DNA of 46,061 bases from contig JAQYWI010000019.1 in the NCBI GenBank assembly GCA_030145015.1, positions 1-46,061 on the forward strand, written 5' to 3'. Positions 8,784-16,951 of this stretch are shown here, piece after piece. The stretch's first letter is position 1. Every line of letters begins with the position of its first letter. The translations under genes were made by a program, and so were the position numbers. The notes beneath the pieces were generated by a model. That model was not told the DNA's origin and made no database searches. It was given only the letters and a program-made list of their open reading frames with translations. This DNA is from Desulfobacterales bacterium (GTDB taxonomy: Bacteria > Desulfobacterota > Desulfobacteria > Desulfobacterales > JAHEIW01).

Positions 8784-9017
8784 ATGCCGTTTTATGAGTT
8801 CCAATGCCCGGAAGGTACGGTAACAGAAAGCCTGGTCCCAATGGGTACCAGGGCAATCAAATGCCCTAGGTGTAACCGCAGGGCCAAAAAGATCATGTCG
8901 CCCTGTTCGTTTAAACTGGTAGGGGGCGGATGGTATGCTGATGGGTATTCCTCAACGAAAAAAGGACCCAAAAAAAGTTCTACGAAGAGCTCCAAGAAGA
9001 AATCTGAGACAAAATAA
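8784..9017 (+). CDS. FmdB-family zinc-ribbon protein with altered first zinc knuckle
   Basis: A 77-residue protein that begins MPFYEFQC like the FmdB/CxxC_CxxC_SSSS family (usually MPxYEYxCxxC). The second knuckle C27-PR-C30 is intact. The first is degenerate: C8 is followed by PEG rather than a second cysteine. The central segment SFKLVGGGWYADGY matches the family's usual F.L.G.GW..dGY. The tail is a Lys/Ser-rich run, also usual. ATG 8784 follows AGGAGAAAGA. The function is unknown across the family (named for a possible regulator of formamidase). Loss of one cysteine may change metal binding. Confidence 0.85.
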   Translation: MPFYEFQCPEGTVTESLVPMGTRAIKCPRCNRRAKKIMSPCSFKLVGGGWYADGYSSTKKGPKKSSTKSSKKKSETK

Positions 9018-9135
9018 GAGCGATTGAACTTCTTCAGTTTGAACGCCCGTATACGTCCGCTAAAAAAGAAGATCGCCAGACACCTTATGTGAGAATCTCA
9101 TACCCAACTTTTCCGTTTTATAAAATTTCAAGCAT

Positions 9136-9171
9136 CCCCCCGACGGTCTTGCTTCCGGGGGGTGGTTTTTT
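9136..9171 (+). terminator. Probable intrinsic terminator
   Basis: CCCCCC (9136-9141) pairs with GGGGGG (9157-9162), followed closely by a run of Ts to 9171. It lies about 120 nt after the zinc-ribbon gene. I see no gene between that gene and 9312; the short open frame at 9089-9328 has no supporting features. Confidence 0.55.
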
Positions 9172-9311
9172 CCCGCGCTTAAATTATGCGTTTATAGCTC
9201 CTATCAATGCCCTGCCCTATCGATATAGGCGCAGCCGCTTTTCATTCCCAATGAATACTACCCGGCCCCCCGAATGGCTCGGTTGCGATCTTGCGAACCA
9301 GGAGGTGAAAT

Positions 9312-10829
9312 GTGGAATCAAAATGTGAATATTCAAGCATCCGAATCCCCAATGATCGCAAATACGCAACCGCAGCTGCCATCTATGTATCCGAAATTGC
9401 CCGCTCGATCGGAATGCAGGATCAAGACTTAAAATCTCTTGAAAACGGCATCATCGAGGCGGTCAGCGCCCTGATGGGATACTCTTTCGAGCCGGGCGAA
9501 AAAGGGTCTCTGGAGATAATCTGTGAACGCATTCCGGAAGGTTTAAAAGTCAGTCTGCGGGATAAAGGACTTCCTTTGGGTGCCGGTGACTCAGATTCAG
9601 AGGCCCCTGCAGGTTCAATCAATGATAGCCGCGAATTGGGAGAACCGATCTTCCGGCTGAAGGAATATCTTGACGAAATTCGACTTCACAATCTGGGGCC
9701 GGAAGGCAAGGAACTCGTTTTAATCAAGCATCTGAAAGATAAAAGTATCACTGACTATTACGCGGCCTGCGATCTGGAACCCTTTGAACCATCGCTGCCG
9801 CCAATTGCCTCTTCATTGGACCAATTAAAATGCCGTGTCCGACAGATGGACCCGGCCGAGGCGGCGGAAGTATCAAAGACAATATATAAAACCTACGGGT
9901 ATACTTATCCCTGGGACTATGTTTATTATCCTGAAAAAATTAACGCCCTTAATAAAAGCGGTCAGATACACTCCGCCGTTGCCGTATCCGGCGAAAAAGA
10001 CATCGCGGGCTATGGTGTTTTTCAGATCTGGGAGGAAAACCCTCAAATTGTCGAAATGGCCCAGGGGGTCGTGAAACCGGAGTTTCGATCCCTGGGATGT
10101 TTTCGCAATATAACCCAATATCTGTTGGATCAGGCCAAATCCCAGGGCAAGCAGGGCGCCTTCGGGGTGGCGGTCACCAATCACACCATATCTCAACATA
10201 CGGTGCATGGATTTGGTTTCCGAGACTGCGGACTAAGGCTGGGAATGATACCGCCTCACGTTTTATTTAAAGGCATGCATGCAAAAATTCCGTATCGCGT
10301 GAGCATGCTGGTGCAATTTTTATATTTAAAGCCGGCGGCGGCTTCCCGCACGATTTATGCGCCGCCGCATCACGAAGACATGATTACCGCTCTGTACAAA
10401 GGTCTGGGCGTTCGGCCTGAGGTTAAAAGAAAAGTGCCGGCGGAAGCGAAAAGGGGGATGTCATCATCTGTTATTAGAATTAAGCTCGTCGGCTCCTTGA
10501 GTTTTGCCCGCATCATAGTTGACCGTTACGGCAAAAATATCATCGACGAGCTACAGACTAAGGTAAAGGAACTTTGTCTGAAAAAAATCGAAATTCTAAA
10601 CCTCTTCCTGAATCTTTCCGATCCATCAACCGGCACCTACACGGCGCAATTTGAAAAGCTGGGGTTTTTCTTTGCGGGCATACTGCCGGGAGGTCTTTCA
10701 GGCGGTGATGCACTGATTCTGCAATATTTAAACAATGTCCCCTTAGACTATGATGCCATTCAGGTCAAATCCACCATCGCCAAAAACCTGCTCGCCTATG
10801 TTCGCGAACACGATCCGAATATGAGTTAG
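9312..10829 (+). CDS. RsbW-like ATPase domain fused to a GNAT acetyltransferase domain
   Basis: A 505-residue soluble protein. Residues about 5-135 resemble the GHKL/HATPase fold of anti-sigma kinases such as RsbW: a helix NGIIEAVSALMGYSF in the place of the N-box and VSLRDKGLPLG like the G1 box. The usual N-box asparagine and histidine are replaced (EAVSALMG), so ATP binding is doubtful. Residues about 170-330 form a GNAT domain (VKPEFRSLGCFRNITQYLL fits the acyl-CoA loop; HTVHGFGFRDCG is the usual C-terminal strand/helix). The last 170 residues are a further alpha/beta region of unknown type. GTG 9312 follows AGGAGG. The fusion suggests an acyltransferase controlled by a signalling partner; the target is unknown. 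Confidence 0.75.
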   Translation: MESKCEYSSIRIPNDRKYATAAAIYVSEIARSIGMQDQDLKSLENGIIEAVSALMGYSFEPGEKGSLEIICERIPEGLKVSLRDKGLPLGAGDSDSEAPAGSINDSRELGEPIFRLKEYLDEIRLHNLGPEGKELVLIKHLKDKSITDYYAACDLEPFEPSLPPIASSLDQLKCRVRQMDPAEAAEVSKTIYKTYGYTYPWDYVYYPEKINALNKSGQIHSAVAVSGEKDIAGYGVFQIWEENPQIVEMAQGVVKPEFRSLGCFRNITQYLLDQAKSQGKQGAFGVAVTNHTISQHTVHGFGFRDCGLRLGMIPPHVLFKGMHAKIPYRVSMLVQFLYLKPAAASRTIYAPPHHEDMITALYKGLGVRPEVKRKVPAEAKRGMSSSVIRIKLVGSLSFARIIVDRYGKNIIDELQTKVKELCLKKIEILNLFLNLSDPSTGTYTAQFEKLGFFFAGILPGGLSGGDALILQYLNNVPLDYDAIQVKSTIAKNLLAYVREHDPNMS

Positions 10830-10946
10830 GCTTCGGGTGTCGGATGTCAGATGGCAGTGGTTAGAGGTCAGAAGATAGAGGACAGATGGCAGAATCTGAA
10901 TCAAACGATATTAGATTGGAAACACAGTTGACCAAGATTTGAAAAA

Positions 10947-11396
10947 ATGTTTGATTTCGTGGTGATTTCCACCTATCCTGATCTTCTCCGCAAAAATCTA
11001 TCCAAATGCCTTAAAATGAATAAAATACAAAAAGAAAGAATGCCACTTTACATCTCTGATGCTAAAAAATGTGCCAGGCAAATGGTCAGAGAATCCTTGG
11101 TTGAAATTTTAGCAGCAACATATCAGGCACCATCGCTTGAGGAGATGATCTCCATTTTAAAAAGGAACTTCGACCATTCTTTTGATGAGTTCATGGTACG
11201 ACGCAAGATTATGAGATATCATCTGGACTGGAGTGAGGATCAAATTGAGTCTGAAATAGAGATGCAAAAAAGACGCTTTGAAAACGAGCTTGGGGTGAAT
11301 TTAAGGGTGGCCGCATTAAACACCATTGCAGAAATCGAGAAACTGATAACAAATTTAAATAATGCTATCAAGAAATGGAAAATTGAGAACCTATAG
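10947..11396 (+). CDS. Hypothetical helical protein
   Basis: A 149-residue frame with no recognised domain. It is charged and mostly helical, with a heptad-like stretch near the C-terminus (VAALNTIAEIEKLITNLNN). The ATG at 10947 has only a weak purine-rich upstream region, and the preceding 120 nt are phrase repeats (GATGTCAG, GGACAGATGG). Its lower GC differs a little from its neighbours. A real but poorly conserved or recently acquired gene is the best reading; a chance frame is possible. It converges with the SPOR gene, whose stop lies 20 nt away. Confidence 0.45.
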   Translation: MFDFVVISTYPDLLRKNLSKCLKMNKIQKERMPLYISDAKKCARQMVRESLVEILAATYQAPSLEEMISILKRNFDHSFDEFMVRRKIMRYHLDWSEDQIESEIEMQKRRFENELGVNLRVAALNTIAEIEKLITNLNNAIKKWKIENL

Positions 11397-11416
11397 CAAG
11401 CTTGAGCCTTTGAATC

Positions 11417-12874
11417 CTATTTGGGTACGATAAAATTAGCGACGTAATAATCGTCGATGATTCCTTTAGTTTTGAGCGATTCCCCAAAGTCCCTGGCAGA
11501 ATTTTTATCCGGAAAATGTGAAACCCGAACCTGGTACCATTTCTTATTGGCACTGATGGCCTCCCGCCAGTAAGCATCCAATCCCTGTTTTTTTAATTTT
11601 TCCACATATGTCTTGGCATACCCTGGTTTCAGGTAAGCTGCCACCTGCAATGTAAATGGGTCCGTAATTGCCTCGGGTGCCTTCTCAATTTTTTGGGCCA
11701 CCGGTGTTTCGCTCTTGACCAGATGACCCACCGTGTTAATTACCAGGGCAATGACCGCCGCGGTTAATCCGGCCAGCAGCATTCCCGTAAGAACACGTCT
11801 CGAATTTCTTGATTGCATGGCCCAGCGGACTAGGGATCGGGCCTGTTGGAAAATCCATAGCGGCAGGGCGGTAAGATCTTCATAAAACGTCTGCAGCACT
11901 GCAGCGGTGGTTTGGAGAAAAGTTTGCCTCTTTGGAGTCGGCCGCTGAATGAGGCGTTGGCCGGAAGGCGGAACCGGGGGCTTAAAGCCGGCGCTCATCT
12001 TTTTTATTTCAGCCAGGTCCATGCCGTCCAGGTAGGTGTAGGCCCGTTGCAACAGCGGTTTGTTGTGCTCGGTAAGCGAAATCCAGCGCACACAGGCAGC
12101 AATACCCCGTAAGATTTCAGGCTGATGGCGGTTTTCTCCAATCGCCTCGAGATAAATTTCCAAGGCCCAATCATCTGCGCGTCTTTCTCTTAGAAAAAGG
12201 TTGGCCAGGTTTTTAAGAAATTCAGGGGGCACCTGTTGATCGGCAGTTAGCGCACGCCGGTAAGTTTGCAGCGCCGGAAAATCGGTTCTTTCCAACATTA
12301 GATAATATCTGGCAAGAGTGGACTGGATGGCTCGATTATTGGGTTGGGCGCTACCGATAAGATAGACCAGTTCCTGATGCTCTTCCCTCAGGCCTCCGCG
12401 ACTTTCGATCTGCTGTATCCAATTTTCGGCAACTTCTTCATCTTCCGGGTTCGATTGCAGGTAAGATACCAGAAACGCTTCGGACTCATAACTTCTTGCG
12501 GCACGGGCCAGGTAAAAACGGGCAAGGCGAGCTGTTAACGCGCCGGATTTTTGTTTTTTTATAAGCGGTGAAATCAGAAAACTGTCGAAAACAGCTAATG
12601 CACGCCGGAACCGATTTTCGGCCTCGGAAACCATGCCATCTCTTTCAAAACCGCCGGCCTCATGGATGAGCCGTTCAACCGTGCTTAACCCCCAGCGGGT
12701 TGAAACCCATCCAATCAGCGCAAACGCCGTCACAATAATGAGCGTAACCGGCAACAGCGCCCATTCGAGCCCGATTCGCGCCTGGAAGGACGGCAACACC
12801 CACAAACAGGCGACGCCGCCTAAAAGAACCGTCAGCCAGATACGTACGGCGATATGTTTCAAAAAAGGAAGCAT
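11417..12874 (-). CDS. TPR and SPOR domain membrane protein
   Basis: A 485-residue protein. Two hydrophobic segments lie near the N-terminus (ending about residue 60), then TPR-like helices (about 65-290), then a further membrane helix LTGMLLAGLTAAVIALVIN and a C-terminal SPOR domain (about 405-485: DPFTLQVAAYLKPGYAKTYVEKL, KKWYQVRVSHF, NSARDFGESL). SPOR domains bind denuded peptidoglycan glycan strands at division sites. The gene follows a class A penicillin-binding protein by 88 nt on the same strand, which fits a role in wall synthesis or its spatial control. The exact partner is not known. Confidence 0.83.
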   Translation of the reverse strand: MLPFLKHIAVRIWLTVLLGGVACLWVLPSFQARIGLEWALLPVTLIIVTAFALIGWVSTRWGLSTVERLIHEAGGFERDGMVSEAENRFRRALAVFDSFLISPLIKKQKSGALTARLARFYLARAARSYESEAFLVSYLQSNPEDEEVAENWIQQIESRGGLREEHQELVYLIGSAQPNNRAIQSTLARYYLMLERTDFPALQTYRRALTADQQVPPEFLKNLANLFLRERRADDWALEIYLEAIGENRHQPEILRGIAACVRWISLTEHNKPLLQRAYTYLDGMDLAEIKKMSAGFKPPVPPSGQRLIQRPTPKRQTFLQTTAAVLQTFYEDLTALPLWIFQQARSLVRWAMQSRNSRRVLTGMLLAGLTAAVIALVINTVGHLVKSETPVAQKIEKAPEAITDPFTLQVAAYLKPGYAKTYVEKLKKQGLDAYWREAISANKKWYQVRVSHFPDKNSARDFGESLKTKGIIDDYYVANFIVPK

Positions 12875-12886
12875 GTTAAATTAAAA

Positions 12887-12930
12887 GTGCCTAAAGTGAG
12901 CTAAAGTGACTAAAATGCCTAAAATTAGAA
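12887..12930. repeat. Phrase repeat 'GCCTAAAGTGAGCTAAAGTG', copy 1
   Basis: Short tandem variants of CTAAAGTG/CTAAAATG in the gap between the SPOR and PBP genes. The same phrase recurs at 19077-19121 and, inverted, at 19219-19250. Confidence 0.7.
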
Positions 12931-12962
12931 AAAGAATTAAAACCGTTTAATATTATTTAACG

Positions 12963-15155
12963 CTAATCGGGTGGCAGATCCTCTTCCGTAATGGTGGACC
13001 TATCCTCCTTGTTTGTGGCGGACTTGCCTGTCTCCTCAACGGCGGGTTGATCCGCCTTTTCCAAGTTGGATTGTTTTGGCTTTACTGTGCCGGATTTACC
13101 CGCCTTCATTGTGGAGGGTGCATCCGCCGCTTGAATGGCGGGCTGCTCCGGTATGGCACCGGCAACCTGGTCGGAACGTAACGCCACCTTCACCCGGTTT
13201 GACGTCCATTCACCGGCGGTTTCACCGCTAACCGCATCAACGGTTTCAAAGTGAATATCCGATGGAACGGTAAATTCCCGCGGGGGCTCTCCGTTGGTGG
13301 CTTTGATCATAAAATCCGCCCAGATAGGCGCGGCCCCCCGGCCGCCGGTAATCCCGATCTTGTTTACATCACGCATACGCATCCCGCGGTCATATCCCAC
13401 CCAGACAGAAACACTCAGGGTAGGTGTAAACCCGGTAAACCAGGCATCGCGAAAGTCATCAGATGTACCGGTTTTGCCGGCCGCCGGCAGATCAAAACCC
13501 AGGCGACGGACGACCTTACCCGTGCCGTTGGTCAAAACGCCGCGCATCATGTCGATGACCTGGAAACCAATGCTCGCATCCAGGGAGCGCTGCCCTCGAA
13601 CGATTTGTTCTTCCAGCACCCTGCCCAGGGGATCTTCAACCCGGCTGATCCAGAAAGGTTCATGCCGAATACCGCCGGTGGCCAGGGTGGAAAACGCAGC
13701 CGCCATTTCCAATGGGCTCACCCCGGAGGTCCCCAGCGCCAGCGAATAAACGGGTTTCAATGGGCTTTTAATTCCGGAGCGCCGGGCCACGTCGATCAGC
13801 GCATCCGGTCCGACGCGCTCGACTAACTGCGCGGCGATGGCATTAACGCTTTTCATGAGTGCGCGTTTTAAAATCATGGGTCCTTCATGTTCGCGCCCGA
13901 AATTTTGGGGCTTCCAATCGCTGGCACCAACGACCGGAATGGTGATTCGCCTGTCCACAAATACGTTGGCCGGCGTCAAACTCAGCTTTTCAAAGGCCGC
14001 GTAATACAAAAAGGGTTTAAACCCGGATCCGGGCAGACGGTTGTTTCCAATCGCACGGTTAAACTCTGTTTCCGAATAATCTCTTCCGCCCACCAGGGCT
14101 TTGACGGCACCGGAGTTGCACTCGACGGCCACCAGTGCCCCTTGCGGGTGGGACAAAGATTTAGCGTCGCCGGTTTGATCTTCATCGACAATTCCCATCA
14201 GCTGGTCCAGTTTTACCAATCCGCTTTGCAGGGATTCAATCGCCCAGGCCTGCTGCTCGGGATCCAGGGTGGTACTGACCTTCAACCCTCCGTGGTAGAC
14301 CACCTCCGGGCCGTATCGCTCTTCAAGATCATTTAAAACCAGATCGAGAAAATAGCTGCCTTTGGGAGTGCCGGCAGGATGGGGCATCAACTGCAGCGGG
14401 GCCTGATAGGCAGCTTCAGCTTCCGCAACAGTCGTATAACCCACGGCACTCATTCGCGCCAGCACCAGCTGTTGTCTTTTTTTGGCCCGCTCAAAATACC
14501 GATAGGGATTGTAGCGGGTCGGCGACTTGGGCAGACCGGCCAACAGGGAGGATTCCGCCAGATTAAGCTCCAACGCAGGCTTACCGAAAAAGGACCGGGC
14601 GGCCCGTTCAATGCCATATGCACCGACACCAAAGGGGATTTGGTTCAAATACGCTTCTAAGATTTCACGCTTACTGTATCGGGTTTCAATTTGCAGGGCG
14701 ACCAGCAGTTCCCGGAATTTACGCAAATAGGTTCGCCGATAGCTAAAAAACAGATTCTTGGCAAGCTGCTGGGTGATGGTTGAAGCCCCCTGGATTCTTC
14801 CAGGTTCAAAAAGGGTTATCCACAACGCTTTCAGGGTGCGCAGTTTATCGAGGCCGTGATGTTCCCAGAAACGATGGTCCTCGGTGGCAATTACCGCCTG
14901 AATAAAAAAAGGGGAAATCCGGTTGAGGGGAACGACTTCCCGACCGCCAATGATCATTAGCCTTTCGCCGGTAGCAGCAAAAATTTCCGTGGGCGGGGTT
15001 TCAATAATGCGGCTTAACGGCTCCGGTACCTGGGGCAGATCGCGCACAGCCATGAAAAGCAGACCGACCGCCAGCAATGCCCCCAAACCTGCCAGGGTCA
15101 TCCCCGCATAAAAAAGGGTGCTGAATCGACGTACACTTACGGCAAAAAGGCTCAT
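12963..15155 (-). CDS. Class A penicillin-binding protein (PBP1 type)
   Basis: A 730-residue bifunctional peptidoglycan synthase. A single N-terminal membrane anchor (about 15-37) is followed by the GT51 transglycosylase domain: TEDHRFWEHHG with catalytic E92, GASTITQQLAKNL (123-135) and SKREILEAYLNQIPFG. The transpeptidase domain has S377-GFK380 (SxxK), S436-VN (SxN) and KTGT (561-564), so both activities look intact. The last 80 or so residues are a low-complexity tail rich in K, A, E, P and S. It overlaps the stop of the upstream membrane-protein gene (ATGA), so the two are translationally coupled. It polymerises and cross-links the cell wall at the outer face of the inner membrane. Confidence 0.95.
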   Translation of the reverse strand: MSLFAVSVRRFSTLFYAGMTLAGLGALLAVGLLFMAVRDLPQVPEPLSRIIETPPTEIFAATGERLMIIGGREVVPLNRISPFFIQAVIATEDHRFWEHHGLDKLRTLKALWITLFEPGRIQGASTITQQLAKNLFFSYRRTYLRKFRELLVALQIETRYSKREILEAYLNQIPFGVGAYGIERAARSFFGKPALELNLAESSLLAGLPKSPTRYNPYRYFERAKKRQQLVLARMSAVGYTTVAEAEAAYQAPLQLMPHPAGTPKGSYFLDLVLNDLEERYGPEVVYHGGLKVSTTLDPEQQAWAIESLQSGLVKLDQLMGIVDEDQTGDAKSLSHPQGALVAVECNSGAVKALVGGRDYSETEFNRAIGNNRLPGSGFKPFLYYAAFEKLSLTPANVFVDRRITIPVVGASDWKPQNFGREHEGPMILKRALMKSVNAIAAQLVERVGPDALIDVARRSGIKSPLKPVYSLALGTSGVSPLEMAAAFSTLATGGIRHEPFWISRVEDPLGRVLEEQIVRGQRSLDASIGFQVIDMMRGVLTNGTGKVVRRLGFDLPAAGKTGTSDDFRDAWFTGFTPTLSVSVWVGYDRGMRMRDVNKIGITGGRGAAPIWADFMIKATNGEPPREFTVPSDIHFETVDAVSGETAGEWTSNRVKVALRSDQVAGAIPEQPAIQAADAPSTMKAGKSGTVKPKQSNLEKADQPAVEETGKSATNKEDRSTITEEDLPPD

Positions 15156-16075
15156 TGACGGGTCCCGTCTTGGTTTTGATCAACGATCCGGCCGGCTGCA
15201 TCATCCATATCCGTGCCTTCCAGATTGGATCGCAACCGCCAGACAGCCCATTCATGGCCCTGTACTAAGACAACACGGCGCTGGGCACCATTAAGGAATT
15301 CAAAGCCCAGCTCGATAAAACCGGCCTGGGTTTCATCAGAAATTCCAACCCGTACGATTTGACCGGGCACTTCAAGAAGCGTTTCAGGCTGCGGCACCAT
15401 GCTGCGGCGCACGTCTTCGGGAAAGGATTCTAAAGAATTAAAAAACCGATCGGCAGGATAGATACGGTTTTCAAAAATCGGCAATTCATCAAGGGATTCC
15501 GCCAAAGCCACTTCACCGCGTTTTAATTGGGACAGCAGCATAGAGCCGAGTTCAAGCTGCTGCAATACCCGGTTATTGGCATCCAGCAGATAGATCATCA
15601 AACCGGCACCGGATTTTTCAAAGTAGGTTCTGCGCCAGAGCCCACTGCTGACGATCCCGAGCAGTTCAAAGGGAGATATAACCTCATGGGCGATAGACGG
15701 CGCCAGCCGCAGATAGAGTTTGCGGAAATGGTCGGCTGACAGCATCACCCCTTCTCCAGGGGTGACATTGGCGGCAATTTGCGTGAACGTGGCTGCACTT
15801 CGGGCTTCACGCTGTAATGTCTGTCGGTCGGTAATGATTTGTTCAAGCTTTTTCCGCGCTGTCCGGGTTTGACGGCTCTTTTCCCAGATCGAGCCGGATT
15901 CGGGTCGCTCGGAATTGGTGGTTACCAGATAGGTCCCTAATATGCGCTCCATCCAATCAAATCGCAACTCCAGGATAAAAATGCTGATAATAAGCATGAG
16001 CGTCAAAATGGATCGCAATCCAAACACTCTTTTGGCCCACTCTTTAAAATCTCTTGGCTCAGCCCATTCGCTCAT
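15152..16075 (-). CDS. Membrane-anchored protein coupled to the PBP gene
   Basis: A 307-residue protein with one N-terminal transmembrane helix (about 21-38, LRSILTLMLIISIFILEL), a short coiled-coil stretch (about 60-95) and a large extracytoplasmic domain I do not recognise. Its stop codon overlaps the PBP start. That conserved-looking overlap suggests the two products act together, perhaps as an activator or scaffold of the PBP in the periplasm, but no known PBP activator domain (LpoA/LpoB) is visible. The ATG at 16075 opens the operon. The upstream 94 nt to the divergent gene at 16170 should hold both promoters. Confidence 0.75.
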   Translation of the reverse strand: MSEWAEPRDFKEWAKRVFGLRSILTLMLIISIFILELRFDWMERILGTYLVTTNSERPESGSIWEKSRQTRTARKKLEQIITDRQTLQREARSAATFTQIAANVTPGEGVMLSADHFRKLYLRLAPSIAHEVISPFELLGIVSSGLWRRTYFEKSGAGLMIYLLDANNRVLQQLELGSMLLSQLKRGEVALAESLDELPIFENRIYPADRFFNSLESFPEDVRRSMVPQPETLLEVPGQIVRVGISDETQAGFIELGFEFLNGAQRRVVLVQGHEWAVWRLRSNLEGTDMDDAAGRIVDQNQDGTRQ

Positions 16076-16169
16076 GATAAAGATAGAATTATGGTATTAG
16101 GAGTCAATGTTTATTATATAGATAGCTTTAAGTTGTATTTTAAAAAACCCTGTACGAGGTGTCAAGAAA

Positions 16170-16937
16170 GTGAAAATGACCGTTGCTTTTAAAAACAGGC
16201 TCTTGTTGTTTTTTTTGATATGTTGCTTTGTCGTTTTGCCGGCCGCCCAGTGCCGGGGAGAGATTATCGTTTATGACCGGGTGACGAAGGTCGGCACCCC
16301 GGTCTATCTTAAGGTTTTAACCAAAGGCAAAATTTTTGCTGACGGCGGCAGATTGGTAGAATTTTATCTGGATGATAAAAGCGTCGGGAAAAATTTAACC
16401 GGGGGTGACGGCTACGGTTTTCGAAAATATACGCCCAAACGTCCGGGAATAATTAAGGTGCAGGCCCGCTCAAAGGGCGAGAGCGGTTCCGGATTACTTC
16501 TGGTAACGAAAAAAAACGAAAAAGTCATTTTCATTGAAATCGAAGGCGGATTCAAAGATGCATTTATTTCCGAAATAGCGGCGCAAGCCAGTCGCCGGGC
16601 GGTGGAAAGGCTGCTTAAAAAAAACCGGGTCATCTACATAAGCCGGTACACAGGACTCCGCATGGCTAAAGAATGGCTGGATGAACACGAGTTTCCTGAG
16701 GCGCCGGTATTACGCTGGCAGGGCGCGAAAATGTTCACTACATTTAAAGAAAAAGGCATCCACCTCTATGCCATCATCGGTTCTGCCGGTGTTATTGCCG
16801 AAGCCGAAGAATTCATTGAAAAGCGCTACACCTTTGAGAAGAGCCAGAAGGGACAGACCGTCAAGGACTGGGAAGAGATTATCGAGCTGCTGCCAAAAAG
16901 CGCCCCCAAAGATTCCGCTAAAGGCAAAAAAAAATAG
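16170..16937 (+). CDS. Exported protein with degenerate HAD/LNS2-like domain
   Basis: A 255-residue protein with an N-terminal signal segment (LLLFFLICCFVVLPAAQC). Residues about 30-115 look like a beta-sandwich. Residues about 118-230 resemble the LNS2/lipin-like HAD phosphatase fold: VIFIEIEGG in the place of DxDGT, VIYISRYTGLRMAKEWLDEHEFPEAPV like the YxTAR...WL...GFP segment, and IIGSAGVIAEAEEF near the end. The first catalytic aspartates are replaced by glutamates, so phosphatase activity is doubtful. The start could be GTG 16170 or ATG 16176. It converges with the next gene, only 14 nt apart. The function is unknown. Confidence 0.7.
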   Translation: MKMTVAFKNRLLLFFLICCFVVLPAAQCRGEIIVYDRVTKVGTPVYLKVLTKGKIFADGGRLVEFYLDDKSVGKNLTGGDGYGFRKYTPKRPGIIKVQARSKGESGSGLLLVTKKNEKVIFIEIEGGFKDAFISEIAAQASRRAVERLLKKNRVIYISRYTGLRMAKEWLDEHEFPEAPVLRWQGAKMFTTFKEKGIHLYAIIGSAGVIAEAEEFIEKRYTFEKSQKGQTVKDWEEIIELLPKSAPKDSAKGKKK

Positions 16938-16951
16938 ACCGCCAAAAAACG

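Noticed and set aside
9089..9328. 79-codon open frame upstream of the RsbW/GNAT fusion
   Set aside because: It spans a terminator hairpin and overlaps the next gene's ribosome site. It has no domain or good start.
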